64,000 nucleotides of DNA from Megachile rotundata (taxonomy: Eukaryota; Arthropoda; Insecta; Hymenoptera; Megachilidae), in contig NC_134989.1 of assembly GCF_050947335.1 (NCBI RefSeq), positions 8,611,501 to 8,675,500 on the forward strand, given 5' to 3'. The translations under genes were made by a program, and so were the position numbers. Below the pieces are notes generated by a model. That model had not been told where the DNA came from, made no database searches, and saw only the letters and a list, made by a program, of their open reading frames with translations. Shown in pieces: positions 24,741 through 38,109 of the stretch (positions within the stretch are counted from its first letter, which is position 1; every line of letters starts with the position of its first letter).

Positions 24741-25439
24741 AGCGAATTCATAATTTCATTATTTAAAAATTCAATAATTTGCTAACACAGAAATGCAATA
24801 ATTTAATAATACCATAATTCAGAAATATAAAAATAATCTTCCCATCTTCAAATGTAAAAAATATTCAAATATTCTATCTGAATCCTAAAAATTTTGAAAA
24901 CTCGAAAAATTGAAAAATAACAAAATGACAAGACGCAAAAATGTTCAAACTTTAAACTGGAAAGTTGAATATCTAAAAATGATCTTTTATTATGATAAAT
25001 ATTTCATACAAAGATTTCATCTAATAAATAAAACATTTTACGAGATATTTATGCTCTTATCTTAAAATGATGCATTGCACTCGTATAATGTACCTGCATT
25101 TTTGTGTAGAATCAAAGTTAACCATAACAAAGTCTTTGACCTAAATAGCTTTAAAGATACCGAAACATGCCTCTAGAATTTCAAATCAGATTGTACCGTT
25201 CGTGCGCCTACTTGAAAGTTAATGTTACGGCTGAATTTCATTGGCAAAAATCCAATTTTGTATATCACCACGATTACTTCGTTAACAATGTAACAGGATG
25301 GTGCTTATTTAATAATAAAAACCGGATCATACTTATGAATCAGTAATATTTTATTTTTTTATATTTTTTAAATCAATATTAGATGCATTAGTACTTTCAG
25401 TTTTTTATAATTTAGTTTTGGACATGTAACATGTTTGTT
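24741..25439. other. AT-rich unique stretch
   Basis: Nothing recognisable apart from decay of the preceding array up to about 24800. Confidence 0.4.
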
Positions 25440-25880
25440 GTAGGATTTGAGAATTTTGGGATTTGAAAATTTAGAAGTTTGGAAATTTTGAAAACTTGTA
25501 GAGAGTTTGAAGTATTAGAAATTTGGGACTTAGAAATATTACAAATTTAGGAGTTTGAAATATTAGAAATTTGGAACTTGGAAATATTAGAAATTTAGGA
25601 GTTTAAAATACTAGAAATTTGGGGCTTAGAAAAATTAAAAATTGAGGAGTTTGAAATTTTTTAAATTTGTCAGCTTATAAATATGGAAACTTTGAGATTT
25701 GAAAATTTGGAAATTTGGGAATTTGAAAACTTGTGTATTTGAGAGTTTGAAATTTTAAATATTTGAGAGTTGGAAATTGGAAAATTGGAAAATTAACCAT
25801 TAGAAAACTGGAAAGTTGGAAAATTGGAAAATTGGAAAATGAGAAAATTGGAAAATGGAATGATTTGTACACAGAAAAGT
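25440..25880. repeat. Degenerate GAAATTTGG-type array
   Basis: Variants of TTTGAAATATTAGAAATTTGG and of GAAAATTGGAAAATTGG follow each other without strict period. Here the G-rich strand is the plus strand, opposite in orientation to the arrays at 4-10 kb. Confidence 0.65.
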
Positions 25881-26480
25881 GAAAATTAGAAAATATAAAG
25901 ATTTAAAAATGCGAATTTAATAATACTAAATTCTAATAATTCTCTATCCAAAACTAACCGCTCACCCGCAAACCCATTGTCAAGAATCCCCATATTTCAA
26001 AACAAAAATTTCACCACCCCGCATGCAATTTCGTGCACCTCTATCCACGTAGCGCCAGTAAAATACGCGTTTTACGATAAGGTCAGATGGGGAATCGGTA
26101 CGATCATTTTTGACTGTTTCACGGTCGAGGTGCGTTAAAACGCCTCGAAGAGTGGTTTCCCCTGGTTTCCGAGAGTATATAAAAGTTGCCGCGAGTGCAA
26201 CTCCTGGTTCGTTTTCCGCGAGGGTGTAACTGTACGCGCTGAAGCATTAATCGCGACTTCACGCTTGTCGTGTTATTCGCGGAGATTTATTGTCGACGAT
26301 TTTACGCGATGGTAAATGATCAAGCGATGCGTTCGCAAGATTCTAGCATAGCCAGTTTCTATTCAAATGTCAGATGCTGAGACCAATCCATTCATTTCTT
26401 TTTACCTTTTTTATATTTTTAAGGTGAGTGTGTTTTGTTGAGAAATTTAGGAGGGTCTGGTAGATATTACAAGTTAAGTA
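25881..26480. other. Unique non-coding stretch
   Basis: A CpG-containing segment at about 26030-26320 includes GAGTATATAAAAGTTGCCGC (26172 onwards). This has the look of a TATA box, but no transcript can be assigned to it. Confidence 0.35.
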
Positions 26481-27792
26481 ATCTTTAGTGGACATGATAT
26501 TTCACTTTATTTGTTAGGTACCTTGCATAAAACGCTGTTGGATGACCAACCTGACAATTCAATAAGACTTAAGGAATCTCTATTTGATATATTATTTAAC
26601 TTCATTTAGAAGGTACCTTGCATAAAATGCCGTTGGATGACCAACCTAATAATTCAATACAAATTAACTAAATCATATTTGACATGTTATTTAACTTCAT
26701 CTGTAAGGTACCATACATATAATGCTACTTGATGACCAACCTGACAATTCAATAAAACTTAACTAATTTATATTTGACATATTATTTAACTTCATCTGTA
26801 AAGTACCATACATATAATGCTACTGGATGACCAATCTAACAATTCAATAAATTTTAACTAATTTCTATTTGACATATTATTTAGCTTCATCTGTAAGGTA
26901 CCATACATGTAATGCTACTGGATGACCAACCTAATAATTCAATAAAACTTAACTAATTTATATTTGACATATTATTTAGTTTCATCTGTAAGGTACCACT
27001 CATAAAATGCTACTTGATGACCCATCTAACAATTTGATAAAACTTAACTAATTTATATTTGACATGTTATTTAGCTTCATCTGTAAGGTACCATACATAT
27101 AATGCTACTGGATGACCAACCTGACAATTCAATAAAACTTAACTAATTTATATTTGACATGTTATTTAACTTCATCTGTAAGGTACCATACATATAATGC
27201 TGCTGGATGACCAATTTAACAATTCAATAAAATTTAACTAATTTATATTTGACATGTTATTTAACTTCATCTGTAAGGTATCATACATATAATGCTACTG
27301 AATGATCAACCTAACAATTCAATAAAATTTAACTAATTTATATTTGACATATTATTTAACTTCATCTGTAAGGTACCATACATATAATGCTGCTGGGTGA
27401 CCAATCTAACAATTCAATAAATTTTAACTAATTTGTATTTGACATATTATTTAGATTCATCTGTAAAGTACCATACATATAATGCTACTGCATGATCAAC
27501 CTAACAATTCAATAAAATTTAACTAATTTATATTTGACATATTATTTAGCTTCATCTGTAAAGTACCATACATATAGTGCTACTGGATGATCAACCTAAC
27601 AATTCAATAAAATTTAACTAATTTATATTTGACATATTATTTAGCTTCATCTGTAAAGTACCATACATATAATGCTACTGGATGATCAACCTAACAATTC
27701 AATAAAATTTAACTAATTTATATTTGACATGTTATTTAACTTCATCTGTAAGGTACCATACATGTAATGCTACTGGGTGACCAACCTAATAA
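26481..27792. repeat. 95-bp satellite-like array, 14 units in perfect register
   Basis: The KpnI-like landmark GGTACC, or a one-base variant, begins at 26517 and recurs every 95 bp without exception up to 27752: 14 landmarks and 13 equal intervals. Each unit carries CTGTAAGGTACCATACATAT, ATGCTACTGGATGACCAACC, a TTCAATAAAA string that contains AATAAA, and TATATTTGACATATTATTTA. Substitutions are scattered among units, but insertions or deletions are absent across about 1.2 kb. A period of 95 does not preserve a reading frame. Confidence 0.95.
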
Positions 27793-30177
27793 TATTCAAA
27801 ATAAGTCAGCCTTTTCACATTCTTCATATATGTTCAGTGAAAGTTCAGACACTAATGTCTCATCAGTACTAGTTGATCAACATCCTTCTGCACCTAAGAG
27901 GTAAGGAACAATCTCTTTAGTGTTCCAGGTTAGTATGCAAAGAACTAATATTTTCAGAAGGTAGCAGAGAATTCGATGGCGGTCTGTCATTTTAAGTGTT
28001 CAGCATCGATTATTAGTGTAGGTCCCTAAGGAAGGGTGCGCTATAAAGACACATGGTCCTCTTCAACGATTTTTGCTAAAATTAATTTTCGCGGCTAATT
28101 TAAAAAATAATAGTAGAAAATGTGATTAAATGAACTCTACTTTTTAAACGATCTGTAGAAGGGTTCCAGCGTAGGTAGATATACACGTGTGCACGTGAGA
28201 TACAAGCCAGGCCGACCTTGCACCCACCCTCGCCCACCGACAAAGCCGATCTGCCTATTGATTACGGGGACGCACACTTGCCAATTTATCCGTAGGCAGA
28301 AAACAACACGCGAGCGTGGCTGTACGTGACAATGGGAAAGCAGGAAAGCCCGATTTCATGCAATCAATGAGTACTGGCGGCAGCGTCGACGGCGACGCCG
28401 AGACCGCCACGGATTAATCCGGCTTTACGACGTATTTTTTGTTCTCCCAATCTCTCTTGTTCCTCTTTCGATTCCTCTGCTCTCTCTTTCCTCCTTGCTC
28501 ACACCCCCGTTCTCGCCTAGACAGAGTACCCGTTTCAATCGTTTCTCTCCGTTTCTCGCCATCATCCGGTTCCGCCCTTGTACACCATCCCCAACGAATC
28601 AGTTCACTCGCGTCGAAATACTGTCGAGAGAAAAGCGTTTAAAAGGCGAATCGCAAAGTCGGTTCGTCGCGCCAATTACTTTCGAGACGATTGTCGTTTT
28701 CTCTCGATGGTTTTCGTGTTTCCCTTCTCTGCTACCTTCACTTTTTTTCGCCTTTTTCGACACGAATGCGGATATTTTCTGCTCGATGCGCGCCCTTCTC
28801 TAAAGCAATTATCACGAAACTGCGCCGCCGCGTCACCCTAAAATATCACCCTCCGTTCCGAGGCTCCGCGTTCGATAAACATTTAAACGTCGCATCGACG
28901 AACAATACGTTTCACGATTTTGCGTTACCAATTGTAGCTACGTGAAACCGTCCAATGCAATCAACCGGGCTCTGTTAACCCTCTATAACGCCATGCAACT
29001 TTTAAGCTACGTATTCACTCATCTGTATTTGAAAAGTTCCGCATTATTTTTTTCCTACAGGAAATATAATGGAGTTTTATCAAATGTATTTTCGTATTTA
29101 TTTTCATACACTTTTATGTGTTAACGTTGTTAGTTTTAGTTTTGTCTAGAATTTAAATCTGGAACAATTTTCAACACTAACTGATTTCGATTGAATCAAG
29201 ATACTAAATATTTATATACTTTTTTTAGAAACTTGGAAGTCACTGCAAGGTAAACGAAAACCTTCGAATATAATTCTATTAATAATTTTCTAGTTGTAAA
29301 AAAAAAAACAGAAACATTCATCAAATCGTTTAACTTCATGATTTCAAGTGTTAAACGTGTACCGATGGCAACCCATGAGTTGGCGCGTGAAGAGGCTGAC
29401 CGAGTTACTTTTGAAGGAAAGAAATTTTTAAATTTGTAAATGCACTTGGAAATTGAAATTTGAAGATAGCTTGGAAGCTTGAAATATAGATTTTTGAAAA
29501 TCTATACAAGTTTACAAATTTTCTAATAACCAAATTTAAAAGCTAAAAAATTTGAAGCTTGAAATTTCCGTACTTCAAAATCTACAACTCCATAAATTTA
29601 TCGATTAAAAAAGTATCTATAGTCCTAAATACAATACTTCTGCATTCAACGTCATCGAATAAATATAAAATTAATAAATCCCCAAGATGTTTAATTTAAA
29701 ATACGAAACTGTGCTTCCAAGACTTTATTCCTTTAAATTTCGCCGGCATCGATAAAATAAAAGCGGAAGTTCCGGTGGAACGTTTATTCCCGTAATCGCA
29801 AAAAGAGCACGTTCGCCGTCAATAGAGGGGTAAAGCAGCTCGCAGAGCAGCAAATTTTCCGTTCTTTTTTCACGATTTTACGGCTGCCTTTGACCATGAT
29901 TTCCTCGTTCCTATTTACTGAAAGTGTACGCGGAGTTGCGTTATTTAATAACCGGAAATAACTACGTAAAAGTTGAGCCTCGTTCTCTCCCTCACTGGAA
30001 CTTCAGCTTCTCACCCTCGCTTTTTCTTTCTTTCACCAGTTTTCTTCAACTTTCGATAATCGTAACATTTTTCAAACCATACAAACTTTGTTGTGCTATG
30101 CTTTCGAGGAAGCCACTTGGAAATCGCCGAAAGAGTTCATGAAAATTGATTCTTAATATCATTGGGGTTAATTCTTT
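27793..30177. other. Unique non-coding stretch
   Basis: CpG-rich blocks lie at about 28150-28950 and 29750-30000, with overlapping small ORFs of no recognisable family. A roughly 40-bp segment near 29360 (ACCGATGGCAACCCATGAGTT) recurs in diverged form near 30858 (ACCGATGTCAACCTACAAGTT). Confidence 0.4.
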
Positions 30178-30665
30178 TTTTATGCTATTTTTAGTCATTC
30201 TATTTTTATTCTGTTTTTATTTTTATTCTATCTTTGTTGGTTCTATTTTTATGCTGTTTTTATTCATTCTATTTTTATGCTGTTTTTATTAATTTTATTT
30301 TTATGCTATTTTTATTCATTCTATTTTTATTCTGTTTTTATTAATTTTGTTTTTATGCTATTTTTATTGGTTCTATTTTTATGTTGTTTTTATTAATTCT
30401 ATTTTTATGCTGTTTTTATTAATTGTGTTTTTATGTTATTTTTATGCATTCTATTTTCATGCTGTCTTCATTAATTTTGTTTTTATGCTATTTTTATTGG
30501 TTCTATTTGTATGTTGTTTTTATTAATTCTATTTTTATGCTGTTTTTATTAATTGTATTTTTATGCTATTTTTATGCTGTCTTCATCAATTTTATTTTTA
30601 TGCTGTTTTTATTCATTCTATTTTTGTGCTATTTTTAGTCATTCTATGTTTATGCTATTTTTGCT
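30178..30665. repeat. 26-bp T-rich array
   Basis: Units of CATTCTATTTTTATGCTGTT plus TTTATT (26 bp) recur with variants in the ATTCT/AATTT and GCTGT/GCTAT positions. The hydrophobic plus-strand frame at 30423-30638 is produced by the repeat. Confidence 0.8.
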
Positions 30666-32061
30666 TTACTTTCTGCTTACTGCTACTTTCATTAATACTT
30701 CATAAGTAAAAGTCAATCCACTAATTTTAAATTTTCTCTTTTCAAGAGGATAAGTCTTAAGCATTGTCGACACATTGATGTCAACCCAACCAAATTATTT
30801 TAGACTTTTTACATATAAAAATGCGTCATTTAGCCAGTTATAGTCGACATATACCGATGTCAACCTACAAGTTGTCGCGTGAGGCCCAAAGAAGCTCCAC
30901 CCCCACCATAAGCACTCCCACTTACATTTCGACCAATCAAGCCACTTCTAAACGCATCAACCTCTTCACCATCTCATGGTTTGACATCGGTACAAATATA
31001 AATTCTGTAACGCGATTCCTCGAATATTTGTCACTGCAAAAAAGACAGCTAGAAATTGGTCGGTCGTTTCAATTAAAAATTATTTTCGCCTGAATATGCC
31101 GTTTAATTTCATTCGATGAAGAAACGTCGGAGCGAAAAGAGGAAAATGGACAACCCAGCTTGCGCGCAATTTGTACCAGTGAAAATCAGCGAAATATGCT
31201 CCGTTTTTTCTGCAATCGAAACGGCAGAGGAGAGAAACGGAGGTGCTTTGTGCCAATTGAAACTAAATTGAATTCTCGAAGCCACCGGGAGCAAAAGAAA
31301 CGAAGACTTCGTACTATTCGATTATAAGTTATGGAAACAATTTTAATACGTGTACACGTATGCATACGGTGGTGTACGTAAACGAACGAATTTATGCGTC
31401 AACAAGCGATAAATTCAGATCGTATTGGTAAAAACAACAAGCTCGATATAGAATAAATCCCACTGGTTTTGTCATATCCCCGATACTGAAATGTTTTCCT
31501 TCCATTCTTTACGCTATTAAAGTCACGTCTCGGTGGACAGCATGGAAATCCGCTATTTTGTGTTTTAAATGCATGGCAAACAGCCATCTAGTCGCGACTA
31601 TGGAAACTGAATATGAGAGCTACAATTCAGAATTACGATAAACCGAACCGGGAGGAATTAAAGTGGACGTTTCGAAGACAAACGGAAACGGGCAAATAAA
31701 ACAGAAAACGGAATTTTAGTGGGAAAATCGATTGTGTTACGCTGTACAATGTTGTCGAGTCTCTATTGGTTCAATTGTAAATGAATTTATCGGTGATCAA
31801 AAAATATTGGTGGAAGAAAATATAACAATAAATTATATGGAGAGCACCGTACCCCATAGACAGTACAAATTGTTTTTATTGATTTATCTTGACTCTTACT
31901 TTTATCGCTTCAAGACAAATTTTTAGGTAATGTTCCAATGTTAGGTTTGTAGAAAATAAGTGTCTTTTTTGTCAAGTTTTTGACAGCAAATATTGATATT
32001 ATTCATATTGATTAAATAGTAGTCTGAAACCAGAAACGAGTAAATCCTTCAATCTTTCTAA
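30666..32061. other. Unique non-coding stretch
   Basis: No gene was found. A 90-codon frame at 30821-31093 and several shorter ones lack any recognised motif. Confidence 0.4.
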
Positions 32062-32727
32062 TCATTCAAAATCGATTATTTTTGGACGTAACCATCTGCG
32101 ATTTTGCTCTAATCAAAATATACTGTAATTCATGTGAAATTAGGGGGGCTTTAAGTCATCATTTTATCCGTTTCGAGTTTGTTAAAAAATAACAAGCCTT
32201 CAAAGTTTGCAATTTTTACCCATTTTTGTGAAAATCGGCTACATTTACTAATTTTTTTCTCAAAAACTACTGAATCGATTTAGCTAAATTCTTTTTTGTT
32301 CTATTCATAAAGGATCGGGCTATTTTAAAATATTTTTTTTAATTCCATCAATTTTTTAAATTTAAACCCTTTACGCCCCTCATTGAAAAAACGCAAAAAA
32401 AGAATTTGTTTAAATTTTACGACATATTATAACAAATTGACGGTATTAAAAAAAAATATTTTAAAATAGCTCAATCCTTCATGAATAAAACAGAAAAGAA
32501 TTTAGCTAAATTGGTTGAGTAGTTTCTAAAAAAAAAATTTGTAAGTGAAGCCTATTTTCACAAAAATGGGTAAAAATTGCAAACTTTGAAGGCTTGTTAT
32601 TTTTTAACAAATTCGAAACCGACAAAATGATGACTTAAACCCCCCCTAATTTCACATGGACTATAACATATATTGATTAGAGCAAAATCGTAGATGGTGA
32701 TGTCCAAAAATTATCGATTTAGAATGA
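32062..32727. mobile_element. Fold-back element: 666-bp imperfect palindrome
   Basis: The left arm (about 32062-32354) and right arm (about 32434-32727) are reverse complements over nearly 290 bp at roughly 85-90% identity by eye. They are separated by a loop of about 80 nt. Matching landmarks are AAAATCGATTATTTTTGGAC with its complement near 32705-32725, a GGGGGGCTTTAAGTCATCAT block with its complement at about 32624-32646, and AATTCCATCAATTT with AAATTGACGGTATT beside the loop. There is no coding capacity and no evident target duplication. It could be a fold-back transposon or a long-inverted-repeat MITE. If transcribed, it would form a long hairpin RNA. Confidence 0.85.
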
Positions 32728-34549
32728 CCCCTATATTAGACCTTGTGAAAGTTTTAGTAATTTTACTTTATTGTGAAAGTTTTAACGATTTGATAGGTAA
32801 ATGAAATTAAGGGGTTGTAGAGGAGTAATGCGTGTACCACTCCGCGTTGAAGATGTTCCCCCAATAAGAATATTTCTGAACAAATGCGTCCAAGCTCCGC
32901 GGTGGTCATTCTGTCCCTGAACTTAAAATTGTAACTGCAGGCCAATAAATATAATCGAAAGTGTTTAAAAAGATAATGAGGCTTATCTGTGACATTTATG
33001 CGTCGTAATTTCGTATAATTTACAGGCTGACGTGTCGATCGTTTTATCGCGGTGTAATTGGTGAATAAATTCGACGTGCTTTCACACGGGCGGAGAGAAA
33101 CGGGTGGCAGAAGGGAGGCATTTGACATTGTAAATATCGATTACGAACGGTTTACGTGACTGCTTTTAGTCGCGCAACAGGGAATATTTTGACCTGTTCC
33201 CATCCCGGAAATTAATATTCTCCGGCCACGAATAACCAGCCGTATTAGCGATTATAATCGCCTGTAACTACGTTTGCTCTGCCGGATACACGTTCGCCGG
33301 ATTAATTTTAAACGGCAGACAACGCGAGATCTTTGATATTCAAACTATTTATGGAGGTATCGGCGTGCCTCGTAAAAGTTCTATGAGCTCCGTTTAACCG
33401 AACTTCAGATAATGTCGCTTTTAATTTTAAAGCGCTTTTAGTAGCGACGATAAAACGCTTGCCCGAGAAACGATTTATGCCGGTGAATCTTTATGCTACC
33501 CGTGTAATACCGTATCGTTCTACTTTAATTTTATCGGACTTATAGGGTGTCGGACAAATCGGGGCTCCGCCTGAAAAAATAAAACTTCCAAGACTTCGTT
33601 CGGAAGATGGAATATTCAAAATTCAAAATAATCATATTTGAAAATTTACGAATTCTTTGATTAATTGTAATGGATTTTTAATTGATATATGTAATTGTTA
33701 TCGACGGAATTATTGTGGTATTTCGTGTGTATTTATCGTACTTCACGGTTCATTTATTATACTGCACAGGCAAACATATATTTACATATGTTTGCATATA
33801 TGAACATATATTAACATATATGAATTTTTGAATTTGCAAATTTGCACGTGAAAATATTTGGAAAATTATGAGGTAGAAAGGAAGGCATTTACAAATTTAA
33901 AGCGTTGGAATGTTTTAAATTTGTAGGTCAAAACTTGATAGACTGTAGATTTACAAATTTATTAATGTAGAAATTACAGTCTTTTTAAATTTGAAAACTG
34001 AAAATTCTGAAAATTAAGAAATTTAAAAATTGAGAAATTTAAACGTTCATAAATTTTGTTAGCAAAGCTGTTATTGCATTCAGTGAATAAAGCAGAAGGA
34101 AAAGAACTGCGTGAGTATAACGATCCCTTTCCTATACACGTAATACCAATACAATTCTAACAAATTTGAAAGTTGAAAAAACTGAAAATTTGTAAATATT
34201 AAATTGTTGAAGTTTAACATAAATGAAAAAAAAAAATGAAAATATAGTCATACTTAGATATAATAATATAAGGAGATAATACAAAACATAGTAAATAAAA
34301 AAAAATTGAATAATATAAAAGAAAAAGTATCTTTCGGACAAACGCACGTCTTAACTGTCTGAGGGTCGCAAGGGGAGTGGGTGGAACGAAGGTTGAGAAT
34401 AGGCTTATACAAAATTTAATGAAACTAAAAAACCCTATACTCTTCTACTGCCAATCTACTATCTAGAAATGAGACGAACAAGTCTTTTAAAAAATTGAAA
34501 AATCTTAAAATTTCTAACTTGAAACTTGAGAAATATAAAAATATCCCTA
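32728..34549. other. Unique non-coding stretch
   Basis: CpG-containing sequence at about 33000-33560 precedes AT-rich sequence. A local palindromic cluster of CATATATG-like words lies at 33770-33830. AGGGTGTCGGACAAATC near 33546 resembles a transposon terminus, but no partner was seen. No gene is supported. Confidence 0.4.
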
Positions 34550-35190
34550 GACAAATCCCAAATTCTCAATTTCCCAAATTTCCAAATCCCCTAATTCTCA
34601 ATTTCCCAAATTTCCAAATCCCCTAATTCTCAATTTCCCAAATTTCCAAATCCCCAAATTCTCAATTTCACAAATTTCCAACTCCCCAAATTCTCAATTT
34701 CCCAAATTTCCAAATTCCCAAATTCTCAATTTCCCAAATTTCCAACTCCCCAAATTCTCAATTTCCCAAATTTCTAAATCCCCAAATTCTCGATTTCACA
34801 AATTTCCCAAATTTCCAAATCCCCAAATTCCCAAATTCTGAATTTCCCAAATTTCCAAATCTCCAAATTCTGAATTTCCCAAATTTCCAAATCTCCAAAT
34901 TCTCAATTTCCCAAATTTCCAACTCCCCAAATTCTCAATTTCACAAATTTCCAAATCCCCTAATTCTCAATTTCCCAAATTTTCAAATCCTGAAATTCTC
35001 AATTTCCAAATCTCCAAATTCCCAAATTTTCAATTTCCCAAATTTCCAAATCCCCAAATTCTCAATTTCCCAAATTTCCAAATCCCCAAATTCTCAATTT
35101 CACAAATTTCACAAATTTCCAAATCCCCAAATTCCCAAATTCTGAATTTCCCAAATTTCTAAATCCCCAAATTTCCAAATCCCAAAAATA
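34550..35190. repeat. Roughly 32-bp array built from CCCAAATTT words
   Basis: The unit is TCTCAATTTCCCAAATTTCC plus AAATCCCCTAAT, 32 bp in the first copies (landmarks at 34564 and 34596), with later units varying in length. It belongs to the same short-word family as the arrays at 4-5, 9-10 and 36-37 kb. Confidence 0.85.
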
Positions 35191-36105
35191 TCTATACTCG
35201 AAAAACGAGAAATCTAAAAATTTTTAAACTCTAAAATTGAAAAATCCAAAAATCTCCTAACTTGAAAGTTGAAAAATCTGAAACTTATCCTTCATATTTG
35301 ACTGAAGTAGACTTCAAGAATACGTTAATTTAAAGAACGTAGAATTCTTTCAATAAAGCTAAGGTTAATGCAATTAAGAAACGATCACGAGCATGCCAGA
35401 GTATTCGAATATTGGGTCCGTTTCCATGCGGACACGGCATTCGTGTGGGTGGTTCGTTATCAGCACAAATTACCTTTGCTCCTACGCGTTTAATTTAGTT
35501 CCCAGCGTGCAATAATAATGCTCACATGACGCCCGTAATTGCTCTGGATCGATGATAACGATTCAAGATCAAAATCAGAGCCTGTCGACTATGAACGAAA
35601 TAAAATTGACGAAAACACTGGCACCGTTAAAATGAGTAATCCTTAGAAATGCTCCAAAACGTTATTTATACCGTTGTTAACGCTATAAAACTTTATTATT
35701 CATGAAACGAGGTATAAATTAACTTTCATGATGTACTTTTATGCCTATTTAATCGCTGCATTATTAATTCGTTTACTAAAATTATAATTCGTGGATTTTA
35801 ATAAATGAATATGTATGAATATAATTATTTAACCCTCGGAGAATAAATACAGTGTTGACAGGTAGATGGACGTGGAGCCATTTTCAACTCGTAATTAAAA
35901 GTATACGAACACTGAATTATGTATAACGATTTAAATATTCTCTTATATTCATATCAGTAACCCAATATGTTCCTGTGTATACAAGAGAAGCTATAACAAT
36001 ACTTTTACATACAAGTGGTATTTAGGATAGTTGAATTTTTCACATAAATTATTCTTCATAAATCATTCTTTATTATGTGTGTAGCACTTTATTTGAAATT
36101 TTCAA
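35191..36105. other. Unique non-coding stretch
   Basis: Nothing recognisable. AT-rich, without long open frames. Confidence 0.4.
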
Positions 36106-37385
36106 TTTTCTAATTTTCCAAATTTTCAGATGTTCAAATCCTCAAATTTCCTAAGCTCCCTAAAATTCCTTGAATTCTCAAATTTCCTAAATTTTTCAAT
36201 TCATCAAATTTCCTAAACTCCCTAAAATTACCCAAATTTCCAAATATTCGAATATATCAAAATTCCTAAAATTCCTGAAATTCTCAAATTTTACAAATTT
36301 TCTAAAATCCCTAATATTCTCCAAATTTCCAAAGTCCCAAATTCCCTAAATTCCCCAAATTCCTTGAATTCCCTAAATTCACAAAATCCCAATTTCTCAA
36401 ATTCTCTAAATTCCTCAAAATTTCAAACTCTCAAATTCCCAAAAATTTCCAAGTCCCAAATTCACTAAATTCCCAAAATTTCCTAAGTCCCAAATTCTCC
36501 AAATTCCCCAAATTCTCTAAATTCACAAAATCCCACATTCCCTAAATTCCCCAAATTCACAAATTCACAAAATCCCAATTTCTCAAATTCCCTAAAATTC
36601 CCCAAATTTCCTAGGTCCTAAATTCTCAAATTCCCCAAATTTCCAAAGTCCCAAATCCTCAAATTCCCCAATTTCCAAAATCCCTAAACTGCCTAAATTC
36701 TTCAAATTCCCTAAATCCCCCAAATTTACAAAATCTCAAATTCCCCAAATTTCCCAAATTCCCTGAATTCCCCAAATTTCCAAAATTCCAAATTCTCAAA
36801 TTCCCTAAAATTTCTAAGTCCCAAATTCCCTAAATTCCCCAAATTCACAAATTCACAAAATCCCAATTTCTCAAATTCCCTAAAATTCCCCAAATTTCCT
36901 AGGTCCTAAATTCTCAAATTCCCCAAATTTCCAAAGTCCCAAATCCTCGAATTCCCCAATTTCCAAAATCCCTAAACTCCCTAAATTCTTCAAATTTCCT
37001 AAATCCCCCAAATTTACAAAATCCCAAATTCCCCAAATTCCCCAAATTTCCCAAATTCGCTAAATTCTCCAAATTTCTAAATTCCTTAAATTCTCCAAAT
37101 TCCCTGAATTTCCCAAATTTAGAAAATCCCAATTTCTCAAATTCCACAAATTCCTCAAATTTAAAAAATCCCAAATTCGCTAAATTTTCCAAATTTCTAA
37201 ATTCCTTAAATTCCCTAAATTCTCCAAATTCCCAGAATTTCCCAAATTTACAAAATCCCAATTTTTCAAATTCCCCAAATTCCTCAAATTTAAAAAATCC
37301 CCAATTCTCAAATTTCCTGAACTCCCTAAAATTCCCCAAATTTCTAAATTTCCAAATTCCCAAATGTCGAACATTCCAAATAAAA
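36106..37385. repeat. Degenerate CCCAAATT array with a 288-bp block duplication
   Basis: Short TTCCCCAAATTTCC-type words fill the interval. Superimposed on this, a block of roughly 180 bp is present twice. The landmark CCCCAAATTCACAAATTCAC occurs at about 36549 and again at about 36837, 288 bp apart. It is followed in both by the same TTTCCTAGGTCCTAAATTCT and TCCAAAGTCCCAAATCCTC strings with only scattered differences. Confidence 0.85.
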
Positions 37386-38109
37386 AAATTTATTATTCTC
37401 CAAACCTTTAAATCTGTCAATCTACAAGTTCAAGAATTCTGAACGTGCATTTCTAAAGCAGAATACTTCAATAGCAAATAGGAACGAGAAGTGGAGTCTA
37501 CCTCTTCTTACCCCGTCGCGGATAAGCGGAACCGCGGGTATGGGATCCACAAGTACAGGAGTACTGTCGTGTAAAGTGTACAGGTAGACAAGATTAATGA
37601 GAATCGGAAGTTTTTGCTTCCTTTCTTATGCCAAGTTGTTATCGGTTTTTTGACGTGTTTCTGTATACGTATTTCTTGTACCTTGTGCATTTTTTCTTTT
37701 TTCTTCTTTGCCTATTCCCTTTCTTTCCTGCCGTCGAAGATCTACCCGTAAGAGTACACGCGGCGCGTAATTTATAGCTGTGCTGATTGTACGCACTACG
37801 GCGCCGCGTAGCGTGTTTCTGAGTCGATAACATCGAGGATACGCACCTGGTTGTATGCCTGATGCGCTCGAGTATCGTATGGTCGACGTTTTACTCTGAT
37901 TAAACAAAGATACTTGTAAACATTGTTACGATAACTCTTGGTTAAATACTTGAAAAATCTTCGTTTACTCGCGATCGCTTGCGAAACGATTTCGAAGCTT
38001 CGTCAAAGTATTTGTGTTTTATTATTAACGACCACCTGTTTCGTTTAATTACAAATTGCAATCAAAGCTTCAAAACTGATTAAAACAGACGGTAAAGTCA
38101 GCGTATGGT
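37386..38109. other. Unique non-coding stretch
   Basis: A minus-strand frame at 37626-37907 is Arg/Lys-rich with no recognised motif. No gene is supported. Confidence 0.4.

Noticed and set aside
26481..27792. CRISPR array reading of the 95-bp repeat
   Set aside because: Entire units are repeated with no unique spacers, and the DNA is eukaryotic.
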